This document shows positions 1-6,003 of a DNA stretch of 8,571 nucleotides, piece after piece. The position numbers and the translations under genes were made by a program. The stretch's first letter is position 1. Each line of letters starts with the position of its first letter. Under the pieces are notes generated by a model. The model was not told where the DNA came from, searched no databases, and saw only the letters and a list, made by a program, of their open reading frames with translations. The DNA is from Gammaproteobacteria bacterium (lineage in GTDB: Bacteria; Pseudomonadota; Gammaproteobacteria; Enterobacterales; Kangiellaceae), in assembly GCA_013372875.1 (NCBI GenBank), contig JABXIW010000325.1:1-8571 (forward strand), written 5' to 3'.

Positions 1-3000
1 GTTAAGCCGCCGTCTGCCGTGATGCTCGGGGTGACATCCGCCGCCGCCACGGCTGCGCCGTTTAAGGTGTCGTTGGCAAAGACCGTGGCCGTGTCGCCGC
101 CCGCTGCACCATTGACTGGGCTGGCCGAGAAGTCGTCATCGGTCGCCACGATAACGCTATTTACAGTAACACTTTCACTCAGATCGTCACCAGCAGTGTC
201 ATTATCAAATTGATCACCAACTGCTGCTGTCGTAGTATTTGTAATCGTGCTACCGCCAGTGCCTGCATTTACTGTTCCGACTAAGGTTAGCGTTGCATTT
301 GCACCGTTAGTTAAAGTGCCAATACTCCAAGTAGTCCCGTCATAAGAACCTTGCGAAACGGCACCGTTACCTACTGCGGCAGTTAAACCTGCGGGTAGAG
401 AATCCGTAAGACTAACGTTAGTAGCAGTATCAGGGCCAGAGTTTGTTACGGTAATCAAGAAACTAACTGTGTCGCCGATATTAGGAGTAGAATCGGCACT
501 GCTTAGTGTTTTACTAGTTACTAAATTCGCACTTAACAGTCTATTTTCATAAGTACAAACAATAATTGCGCCTGCGTCTGCTGGATCAATTAATAGGCCA
601 TTACTAGGATCGGTATCGGTAGCACCAGTACAGCTTAGTGTGGTTGAGTAATCAGAAGCGGTACCTGTGGTAAAGGTTTCAGCAAAAGTGATGGTTTCGC
701 CATCATATACATTTATTACGGTACTAATATCCGTTTCGGTTGAAGTATCTGCAACCGAATTAAAGTTATGATTGTTTGAGCCGCCAGCAGTTGTGATGTT
801 GACCGCATCATTTAAATTTGCGTTGATCCAACTTTTTGCCACTTGCAAGGTAGCAGCTTGGCGATGTGTATTAGTTATTGTACAAGTTGCAGCGTCACCA
901 GCGGCAAGAGTAATGCTGCCACTATTAAAGATGCCGCTATTTACAGTGCCAGCATCACAAATCCATGTACCTTCATTGTAAGCGAATAAATCACTTTCGG
1001 TTAAAGAATAAGTACCAGCTGAAATATTTAAAGTGTTTGCAGTGTACTGAGTAACTCCAGCACCTTGATCAACGCCAGCACCAAAAGTTAAAGCACCTGC
1101 ATCAGTGGTTATTGAAAAATCTCCAACAACGGCAGTGCCGCCGAAAGAATTATCAATTCTTTTAACGACTATCAAACTGGCATCGTTATCAATAATATCA
1201 ATTGAAGCGTTATTGGTTGCGCCAATGGTTGGAGTACCGCTAACCACACTATCTAGCGTGGCTACAACCGTTTCGGTTCCTTCTACTAGACTGTCATCGG
1301 TTGTAACAATGTCGATTACACCGCTTGTACTTCCCGCAGGGATCACCAAGGTTAAAGTTAGCGTGCTGTAGTCATCACCTTCTGTCGCGGTTCCACCAAC
1401 GGTATACGCAATTATGGTGTCAGTATCACTTGGACTGCTTAATGTTACTGTAAACTGACCATCAACAGGGCCTGTCTCATTACCATTTGTAGTTGCTGCA
1501 ATCGAAATTTCAGAGGCATCATCATTGATGATAGTACCATTAGCGCTTGCTGTAGTAATAGTTGCGTTGCTAGATGCTCCAGCAATAGACATTACAACAG
1601 TTTCATCACTTTCAACAGTAGTATCACCATTCACAGAAATTGAAATGGTTGTGCTAGTTGATCCAGCACTAATCACACCAGCGCCGCCAGCACCAGTGTA
1701 GTCGCCATCAGCAACGGTCGCAGTACCATCAGTCGCGTTGTAATTAAACGTTACATCACTAGCAAGAGTTACCGCATTAGCAATTTGAACGGTATAAACT
1801 AAGTTGACCGTTCCTGCATCACCTTCGACCACACTCGTTGCAAGAACTTCAATCTCGGCAATATCATTATCTAAAAGATCAATCGATGCATTATTTGTTG
1901 CACCAATAGTTGGGCTACCACTGGTAACTGAACTAAGCGTGATAGTTAAACTTTCTGTGCCTTCGACAATCGTGTCATCTATAACAGGAACATCGATTGT
2001 TGCACTGGTTGATCCCGCAGGAATGGTTACAGAGCCAGTCAATGCAGTATAATCATCGCCTGCAGTTGCTGTACCGCCAGCGCTATAAGCAATAACCGTG
2101 TCGGTGGCGCTAGGATTAGTTAAACTTACAGTAAATTGTCCATCAACTGGACCTGTCTCGTTACCATTAGTTGTAGCGGCAATGGATATTTCAGAGGCAT
2201 CATCGTTCTGAATGGTACCAGCACCAGCAATGGTTGTAATAGTTGCATTAGCAGAAGGATTACTAATGTTAACCGAAAATATTTCATCTGATTCAACTGT
2301 TAGATCGCCATTAACAGTTACCGATATTGTCGTACTAGTGGAGCCTGCGGTAATAGTTCCTTGAGTGGTTGTGATAGCAACGTAATCGCTATTGGTAACT
2401 GTGGCAGTGCCATCTGCTGTAGCATAATCGAAGGTGATATTCGAAGCTGGAACTACGCCATTATCAATGCTAACAGTAAATACAAATGTTGTAGTGCCTG
2501 CATTTGTTTCAACTTGACTGACATTATCAATAACCAGCTCGGCTTGCGGTTGTACAATTAATGTGGCGTTAGCAGTGCCGCTAGTTCCCATACCTGTATC
2601 AAGAGTACTCGAAACATTATTGTATGTTCCTGCGGTATTAGAAGTCACATCAGCAATAATAGTACAGCTACCATTAGCTGGAATAACAGCTCCCGCCCCA
2701 AGGCCTATAAAGTTGGTACCATCAACCGCTGCAAAACTACCTCCAGTACAGGTTGTACTGCCGTTTGCTGGTGTAGCTAAAAAAGAGCCTGTAGGCAGAA
2801 AGTCAGTAAAATCTGATTGCAATGTTGCGGCAAAATTATTGCTGTTAGTTAAGGTAATAGTAAGGGTTGAGGTATCTCCAAAATCGATGGTACTAGGGCT
2901 AAAGGCTTTAGTCGGTTGCGGGGTAACAACGCTCAGAGTATTTGAATCGGTAGCACTGTTGTTGGCGGTATTAGGATCCGTAACACCAGCAGGTAAGGTT

Positions 3001-3113
3001 ACCGTTGCAGTATTATCGACGGTTGCCGGATAATCATCTGCCAATACAGAATGTGAAAATACTGATGCAACGATCAGCCCCCCTGAAACTATCAAGCGCT
3101 TTAAATTATTCAT
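1..3113 (-). CDS. Large secreted modular surface protein with Calx-beta and DUF11 domains (3' end outside window)
   Basis: An uninterrupted frame of 1037 codons starts at ATG 3113 and leaves the left edge with no stop. AAGAAG lies 6 bases before the ATG. Residues 1-25 are a signal peptide (KR, hydrophobic core, SVLA before DD), so export is expected. Residues 26-62 resemble the tail of a DUF11 domain (VDNTATVTLPAGVTDPNTAN). Residues 66-190 begin KAFSPSTIDFGDTSTLTITL and look like a DUF11/DUF7933-type fold. Residues 191-643 hold four Calx-beta domains with TVESDE or VEGTE and NDD motifs, a calcium-binding family of extracellular proteins. Residues 645-752 and 754-860 look prealbumin/SpaA-like (ending TCTITNTH and CTYENR), and 862-985 is a DUF11 domain. 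Residues 987-1037 start another module with very different base composition. An adhesin or matrix role is inferred from architecture alone. No anchor or C-terminal sorting signal can be seen because the end is missing. Confidence 0.9.
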   Translation of the reverse strand, partial: MNNLKRLIVSGGLIVASVFSHSVLADDYPATVDNTATVTLPAGVTDPNTANNSATDSNTLSVVTPQPTKAFSPSTIDFGDTSTLTITLTNSNNFAATLQSDFTDFLPTGSFLATPANGSTTCTGGSFAAVDGTNFIGLGAGAVIPANGSCTIIADVTSNTAGTYNNVSSTLDTGMGTSGTANATLIVQPQAELVIDNVSQVETNAGTTTFVFTVSIDNGVVPASNITFDYATADGTATVTNSDYVAITTTQGTITAGSTSTTISVTVNGDLTVESDEIFSVNISNPSANATITTIAGAGTIQNDDASEISIAATTNGNETGPVDGQFTVSLTNPSATDTVIAYSAGGTATAGDDYTALTGSVTIPAGSTSATIDVPVIDDTIVEGTESLTITLSSVTSGSPTIGATNNASIDLLDNDIAEIEVLATSVVEGDAGTVNLVYTVQIANAVTLASDVTFNYNATDGTATVADGDYTGAGGAGVISAGSTSTTISISVNGDTTVESDETVVMSIAGASSNATITTASANGTIINDDASEISIAATTNGNETGPVDGQFTVTLSSPSDTDTIIAYTVGGTATEGDDYSTLTLTLVIPAGSTSGVIDIVTTDDSLVEGTETVVATLDSVVSGTPTIGATNNASIDIIDNDASLIVVKRIDNSFGGTAVVGDFSITTDAGALTFGAGVDQGAGVTQYTANTLNISAGTYSLTESDLFAYNEGTWICDAGTVNSGIFNSGSITLAAGDAATCTITNTHRQAATLQVAKSWINANLNDAVNITTAGGSNNHNFNSVADTSTETDISTVINVYDGETITFAETFTTGTASDYSTTLSCTGATDTDPSNGLLIDPADAGAIIVCTYENRLLSANLVTSKTLSSADSTPNIGDTVSFLITVTNSGPDTATNVSLTDSLPAGLTAAVGNGAVSQGSYDGTTWSIGTLTNGANATLTLVGTVNAGTGGSTITNTTTAAVGDQFDNDTAGDDLSESVTVNSVIVATDDDFSASPVNGAAGGDTATVFANDTLNGAAVAAADVTPSITADGGL
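1182..2543 (-). repeat. Tandem duplication of a two-domain Calx-beta unit within the large surface protein gene
   Basis: Two adjacent in-frame units of about 227 codons (2543-1863 and 1859-1182) each encode a B-type then an A-type Calx-beta domain. The A domains share the opening NDDASEISIAATTNGNETG and GPVDGQFTV, and end with PTIGATNNASID. The B domains share STSTTIS, VNGD, TVESDE and SNATITT. The motif NDDASEIS recurs at 2207 and 1526, a 681-base period. Nucleotide identity is high in the shared blocks but eroded elsewhere, so the duplication is not recent. It probably arose by unequal recombination. Confidence 0.85.
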
Positions 3114-3119
3114 ATAATT

Positions 3120-3125
3120 CTTCTT
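3120..3125 (-). promoter_or_regulatory. Ribosome-binding site of the large surface protein gene
   Basis: AAGAAG sits 6 bases before the ATG at 3113, an acceptable purine-rich Shine-Dalgarno sequence. It lies 5 bases after the base of the leader stem-loop, so folding of that stem could affect ribosome access. Confidence 0.55.
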
Positions 3126-3130
3126 AGACC

Positions 3131-3174
3131 GCAGTCCCAATACCCTCATTAACCTTGCCTATCTTGGTGACTGC
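3131..3174 (-). promoter_or_regulatory. Stem-loop in the 5' leader of the large surface protein gene
   Basis: In the minus-strand RNA, GCAGTC-A-CCAA (3174-3164) pairs with TTGGGACTGC (3140-3131). This gives ten base pairs interrupted by one bulged A, and two more pairs (TA/TA) are possible across a GA bulge. The loop is purine-rich. The base lies a few bases before the Shine-Dalgarno sequence. There is no U-run after it, so it is not an intrinsic terminator for this strand. Candidate roles are control of translation, RNA stability or a ligand- or protein-binding leader; none is demonstrated. Confidence 0.5.
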
Positions 3175-3214
3175 CTTGTGCTTTTAAGAGTGTCCTATCA
3201 AAAATTAATGTATC

Positions 3215-3233
3215 AATGCATATTTGCATTATA
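3215..3233 (-). promoter_or_regulatory. Perfect -10 box (TATAAT) overlapping a 16-bp palindrome
   Basis: TATAAT reads on the minus strand at 3233-3228, about 115 bases upstream of the large gene's ATG. It overlaps the perfect inverted repeat AATGCA-N4-TGCATT (3215-3230). No good -35 hexamer is found at the usual 16-18 base distance, so this would be a weak or activator-dependent promoter. The palindrome is placed like an operator. Both readings rest on short motifs in AT-rich DNA. Confidence 0.35.
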
Positions 3234-3262
3234 TTTTAAATGAACTTAATTACTATATGTCA

Positions 3263-3380
3263 TTGATAAATAATAAATTCTTCACAAATGTAAAATCCCA
3301 AATTATGGGTTAATTGCTTATTTATCAAACACTTATGACTAATAATAGAACTAACAACTCATGAAAATATTACATTTGTG
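3263..3380. repeat. Two interleaved perfect 11-bp inverted repeats
   Basis: TTGATAAATAA at 3263-3273 is the exact reverse complement of TTATTTATCAA at 3318-3328. CACAAATGTAA at 3283-3293 is the exact reverse complement of TTACATTTGTG at 3370-3380. The pairs interlock (A, B, A', B'). They could be paired protein-binding sites or long-range RNA pairings upstream of the large gene. In AT-rich sequence some of this may be chance. Confidence 0.4.
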
Positions 3381-3458
3381 CTAAAATTTACTTTTTTTGT
3401 ATAAATAAATATTTTTAATATCAATAAGTTAGCTGCTAATAGTTACATTTATTGTCAC

Positions 3459-3507
3459 TTTCTCATTTGGCGAGAAATTGTACTAAAGTTCTAGGTAAAT
3501 GAGAACT
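3459..3507. repeat. Cluster of mutually exclusive short hairpins
   Basis: TTTCTC (3459-3464) can pair with GAGAAA (3472-3477). AGTTCT (3487-3492) can pair with AGAACT (3502-3507). TTCTCATTT (3460-3468) can instead pair over 9 bp with AAATGAGAA (3497-3505), which excludes the other two. No U-run follows on either strand, so a terminator is not supported. Confidence 0.35.
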
Positions 3508-3528
3508 GGATCACGATAAATTGATACA

Positions 3529-3558
3529 AAACTACGACAAGTGGCTATGCCGTAGTTT
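3529..3558 (-). terminator. Possible weak terminator of the 487-residue secreted protein gene
   Basis: The minus-strand RNA has the perfect 8-bp stem AAACTACG (3558-3551) / CGTAGTTT (3536-3529) around a 14-base loop, 16 bases after the TAG stop. Only four T residues follow in a row, then GTATC, so termination would be inefficient. Some read-through toward the large downstream gene is possible. Confidence 0.4.
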
Positions 3559-3574
3559 GTAACTTAATCATAAA

Positions 3575-5038
3575 CTAGTAATTGGCAGGATCAGCAGAGT
3601 AGGAAACATCAACGCTAATAACGACAGACTCAGTATTAGCAACATTCAACACTACAGTAATCAATTGACCAGTAACCGTGATTGAAGTGCAATTAGCCGG
3701 GCTACAACTGATATCAGCTTGGGTAGTAGTCAAACCTGCTGGCAAAGTATCGGTTACAATCGCACCCACAACATCACTTGGTCCATTATTAGTTACAGTG
3801 ATATCGTAAGTCGCATCGCTGCCAGGTGTGTAGGTTGCGGAAGCGTCATCTTTGGTTATAGTCAAGTCTGACTCTTTCAAAGTTAGCGTATCAACACTAG
3901 AGTCACTCATTGGAACAAAGGGTGAAACGCCACAAGCCGCAATGAAGTTAGACGTTGCCGTTGTAGTGACCTCGGTCATGTATAGACTGGCACCGGAAAC
4001 TGGACCGGAAGAAGTTACTGCAATAATAATATTAATACTTGAGCCGGCAGTCATAGAACCAGTATCTATGATCAAATCTGCGTCAGTATCGATAAGCGGC
4101 GTATCGGTTCCAGCTTCGAAGGTTCCAACGGTGCCATTATCTAAGAAATAGCTCACACTAGTGGAAAACTCACCTACCGATGTCGACTCTAAATCGAAAA
4201 TATCTGAGCCATTGCCACCATTGGTGATAGTCTTGAAAAAGTAAACAGTTTCGCCAAGCGCCGTTTCTTGGGCGCCCGTGTCAGGACTTATAGTCACGGC
4301 TGAATATTGAGTAGAAGCAACACAACCGCCACAGCCGCCAGCATTATCGTCAATGTTAGCAATGGCATTACCAGCCTGTAACTGAGAGTTTGTACTTGAT
4401 AGGTGATAAGTAATTGGCGCGCCAGGAGAAGTGCCAAGAACAGCAGACCAATCGAATCGGAACTCCAAGGATCGTCCATCGGCCGAGCCTTGAGCATCCG
4501 TACTACCCAAAGGCTGCAAACTAAAACTAACTGTTCCAGCAGGAGCTTGGCCATCACCAGTCATGGGATCAGGAGTTAAACCGCTTTGAATATAAGTATA
4601 GCGGTTCATGTTAGCGGTACCATTATTCCCCTGCCAAACGATTTCTATGACTGGCTCACCAGTCGCTAAAAAACCATCATTGTTAACATCGGCATAGAAA
4701 ATAAAAGTTTGTTTATTGTTCTGCGAACCTTCGCGAGTAATCAAGCCATAAAAATAAGTCGCGTCCCAAGTAAAAGCAAACGTTTCTAAGTCACGACCGG
4801 TAGATTGAATTGGAGCATCGAGATCCGTAATGCCATTTGTCGGAGTGCCATCACAAGTAACATTATCAGTATCTGCTAGGACAGTCGTCCAGTCGCCAAT
4901 ACTACCGTCAATAGTAATAGCACTAGAGCCACCAACAAGAATACCGTCATCATAACCACAGACGCACGCCGCATTAGCGTTGGGCGAATAGACCAGGCCG
5001 ACAAAAATCAACAGTAATGAGGAAATGAATAGCTTCAA
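3575..5038 (-). CDS. Secreted DOMON/CBM9-like protein with C-terminal partial DUF11 domain
   Basis: The start chosen is TTG 5038, giving MKLFISSLLLIFVG..., because GGAG sits 6 bases before it. A TTG at 5050 would add four residues but has no comparable site, and no ATG is available before the upstream in-frame stop. Residues 1-23 are a signal peptide cleaved after SPNANA. Residues about 36-215 begin ITIDGSIGDW and resemble DOMON/CBM9-type beta-sandwiches. They include DVNNDGFLATGE (117-128), a canonical EF-hand/dockerin-type calcium loop. Residues about 242-380 (TISPDTGAQETALGETVYFF, NGGNGSDIFDL) are a second beta-sandwich of the type found beside DUF11. Residues 391-487 are DUF11 (DLTITKDD, TVTNNGPSDV, VTDTLPAGL), which ends at SADPANY about 25 residues short of a full domain. 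No anchor or sorting signal is present. The ligand is unknown; location outside the inner membrane is inferred. Confidence 0.85.
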   Translation of the reverse strand: MKLFISSLLLIFVGLVYSPNANAACVCGYDDGILVGGSSAITIDGSIGDWTTVLADTDNVTCDGTPTNGITDLDAPIQSTGRDLETFAFTWDATYFYGLITREGSQNNKQTFIFYADVNNDGFLATGEPVIEIVWQGNNGTANMNRYTYIQSGLTPDPMTGDGQAPAGTVSFSLQPLGSTDAQGSADGRSLEFRFDWSAVLGTSPGAPITYHLSSTNSQLQAGNAIANIDDNAGGCGGCVASTQYSAVTISPDTGAQETALGETVYFFKTITNGGNGSDIFDLESTSVGEFSTSVSYFLDNGTVGTFEAGTDTPLIDTDADLIIDTGSMTAGSSINIIIAVTSSGPVSGASLYMTEVTTTATSNFIAACGVSPFVPMSDSSVDTLTLKESDLTITKDDASATYTPGSDATYDITVTNNGPSDVVGAIVTDTLPAGLTTTQADISCSPANCTSITVTGQLITVVLNVANTESVVISVDVSYSADPANY

Positions 5039-5044
5039 GCTCGA

Positions 5045-5048
5045 CTCC
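5045..5048 (-). promoter_or_regulatory. Shine-Dalgarno GGAG that decides the TTG start
   Basis: GGAG is followed by six bases (TCGAGC) and then TTG at 5038. This spacing favours 5038 over the TTG at 5050, within which the motif begins. The resulting N-terminus, MKLF plus a hydrophobic core, is a better signal peptide than MESSLKLF. Confidence 0.6.
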
Positions 5049-5089
5049 AAAATGATAATTACTTCACATTAGCACTATAATTGGTTTAG

Positions 5090-5117
5090 ATGATAGCTGA
5101 CACTTTGAAATTGTAAA
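5090..5117 (-). promoter_or_regulatory. Candidate sigma-70 promoter for the 487-residue secreted protein gene
   Basis: TTTACA (5117-5112) and TATCAT (5095-5090) are separated by 16 bases and lie between the tRNA 3' end and the gene. Each hexamer differs from consensus at one or two positions. TATAGT slightly downstream is an alternative -10 box. Read-through from the tRNA is also possible because no clear terminator separates them. Confidence 0.35.
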
Positions 5118-5129
5118 GTTTTTTAAAAT

Positions 5130-5206
5130 TGGTCGGAATGAGAGGATTTGAACCTCCGACCCCTTGCACCCCATGCAAGTGCGCTACCAAGCTGCGCTAC
5201 ATTCCG
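5130..5206 (-). tRNA. tRNA-Pro, anticodon GGG
   Basis: The 77-base cloverleaf has acceptor arms CGGAATG/CATTCCG followed by discriminator A and an encoded CCA. The D arm contains AGCGCAGCTTGGTAGCGC. The anticodon stem is CTTGC/GCAAG with loop ATGGGGT, placing GGG at positions 34-36. The T arm contains GGAGG TTCAAAT CCTCT. It closely resembles E. coli proL. It reads CCC and CCU proline codons. It lies about 55 bases after the terminator of the pheST-ihfA-merR cluster. A TTGTCA at 5239-5234 could be a -35 box, but no matching -10 box is convincing, and I see no clear terminator after the CCA. Confidence 0.97.
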
Positions 5207-5261
5207 ACAATTTGAGTTGGGCTGAATTGCTTTTGACAAGCGCCCTTTTCGATTTGGCATT

Positions 5262-5288
5262 AAAAATGCGGTGCCAATAGTACCGCAT
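5262..5288 (-). terminator. Intrinsic terminator of the pheST-ihfA-merR cluster
   Basis: Thirty-six bases past the merR-type stop, the minus-strand RNA has the perfect 7-bp stem ATGCGGT (5288-5282) / ACCGCAT (5272-5266). The loop is nine bases and a run of five T residues begins at 5266. It separates the protein-coding cluster from tRNA-Pro. Confidence 0.75.
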
Positions 5289-5324
5289 CTTTGTTGATTT
5301 GCAACCGCTAAATTAAGAATAAAT

Positions 5325-5681
5325 TTAGGCGACAAGCAACTCTTTGATTTTTTCTAATTCTTCAATCAACTCATCAATTTGTGCTTTTGATGGGCCATTG
5401 GTTTCCGCTTCGGCATCACCATCAATCAAGCACTGACGGGCACCGCCAATAGTATAGCCGTGCTCATATAGCAATGAACGGATCTGGCGTACCACTAATA
5501 CATCATCACGCTGGTAATAACGACGGTTTCCGCGACGTACTGGATTTAATTGCTCGAACTCTTGTTCCCAGTAACGCAAAACGTGCGGCTTAACCGCGCA
5601 CAAATCACTCACTTCACCAATGGTGAAATAGCGCTTCGCCGGGATCGGCGGTAATTCATTATTATTGGTCGGTTCCAACAT
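5325..5681 (-). CDS. Short MerR-family DNA-binding regulator (118 aa) downstream of ihfA
   Basis: Residues 18-85 are a MerR-type winged helix-turn-helix: [21 protein letters not shown], then [17 protein letters not shown], then a second helical part with [11 protein letters not shown]. After an acidic linker, residues 98-118 form a short Leu/Glu/Lys-rich helix that probably mediates dimerisation. There is no effector-binding domain and no metal-binding cysteine cluster as in MerR or CueR, so any ligand is unknown. The N-terminus [15 protein letters not shown] matches what I recall of the Pseudomonas protein encoded beside ihfA, which supports the ATG at 5681. The start lies inside ihfA (20-base overlap), with the purine-rich AGAGGGAAAG 9 bases upstream, so translation is probably coupled. 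The target genes cannot be told from sequence. Confidence 0.92.
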   Translation of the reverse strand: MLEPTNNNELPPIPAKRYFTIGEVSDLCAVKPHVLRYWEQEFEQLNPVRRGNRRYYQRDDVLVVRQIRSLLYEHGYTIGGARQCLIDGDAEAETNGPSKAQIDELIEELEKIKELLVA

Positions 5682-5961
5682 AATCGGTTACTTTCCCTCT
5701 TAACTTTTGACCCGGTTTAAATGTCACCACGCGACGCGCGCTGATAGCAACTTCCTCGCCAGTTTTCGGGTTACGGCCAGGACGTGAAGCCTTGTCGCGC
5801 AACTCAAAGTTGCCAAAACCCGATAACTTTACATTATAACCATCTTCTAAGGCATCTCGAATTTCTTCGAAAAATGCCTCAACAATTTCCTTTGACTCAC
5901 GTTTATTCAAGCCTAGCTCTTCGTATAAACGTTCAGCCATATCGGCCTTGGTCAACGCCAT
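5662..5961 (-). CDS. ihfA: Integration host factor alpha subunit
   Basis: The 99-residue protein is the same length as E. coli IhfA and nearly identical to it in the key regions: [20 protein letters not shown] at the start, [14 protein letters not shown] (44-57) and [12 protein letters not shown] (60-71). Pro65, which intercalates between base pairs at the DNA kink in the family, is present on the beta-ribbon arm with Arg60 and Arg63. IHF is a heterodimer with IhfB that binds and sharply bends specific sites. It acts as an architectural factor in transcription, replication and site-specific recombination. AGAGGA (5974-5969) lies 7 bases before the ATG. The gene follows pheT by 42 bases and overlaps the merR-type gene, consistent with an operon with pheST. 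Confidence 0.98.
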   Translation of the reverse strand: MALTKADMAERLYEELGLNKRESKEIVEAFFEEIRDALEDGYNVKLSGFGNFELRDKASRPGRNPKTGEEVAISARRVVTFKPGQKLRGKVTDYVGTDQ

Positions 5962-5968
5962 AATTTAA

Positions 5969-5974
5969 TCCTCT
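5969..5974 (-). promoter_or_regulatory. Ribosome-binding site of ihfA
   Basis: AGAGGA lies 7 bases before the ihfA ATG in the short pheT-ihfA gap and confirms the start that gives the family-typical MALTKA N-terminus. Confidence 0.7.
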
Positions 5975-6003
5975 GTTCAATCAAGCAAAACGTACTTATT
6001 GGA

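Larger units (their letters stand above)
3114..3574. other. 461-base AT-rich intergenic region between the two secreted-protein genes
   Basis: I see no gene on either strand. The left part holds the leader of the large surface protein gene: the ribosome-binding site, a stem-loop and a -10 box with a palindrome. The middle (about 3200-3480) is strongly AT-rich and has two interleaved perfect 11-bp inverted repeats. The right part has overlapping short hairpins and a possible terminator of the upstream gene. Each is listed separately. The length and symmetry suggest a regulatory region rather than debris, but no binding site can be assigned to a named regulator. Confidence 0.6.

Noticed and set aside
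1182..2543. Regular repeats as a possible CRISPR-like array
   Set aside because: The period is 681 bases, in frame and degenerate, and the repeats encode Calx-beta domains.
2563..3033. Long open frame on the plus strand (156 codons), with similar ones at 19-213, 772-981, 1105-1371, 1804-2052 and 3852-4151
   Set aside because: They are antisense shadows of Thr/Ala/Val/Gly-rich secreted-protein genes, with biased low-complexity translations, no ribosome-binding sites and no domain resemblance.
3114..3180. Resemblance of the leader (GCACAAGGC…ACC…GGGAC) to a GEMM-type cyclic di-GMP riboswitch
   Set aside because: Only the first segment is vaguely similar. The conserved GACGCAAAGCC stretch and the whole second helix are missing, and the ATG follows too soon to fit them.
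4294..4557. 87-codon minus-strand frame inside the 487-residue protein gene
   Set aside because: It lies out of frame within a gene with a clear signal peptide and domains; its Leu/Val-rich translation shows no gene-like features.
5102..5126. ACTTT/AAAGT hairpin followed by six T residues on the plus strand, a possible terminator
   Set aside because: The stem is only five A/T-rich pairs and the T-run is on the plus strand, where no gene ends. It cannot terminate the minus-strand tRNA.
5123..5335. Minus-strand open frame of 70 codons overlapping tRNA-Pro
   Set aside because: Its C-terminal half is a translation of the tRNA itself, a common false protein call, and it also runs through the terminator.
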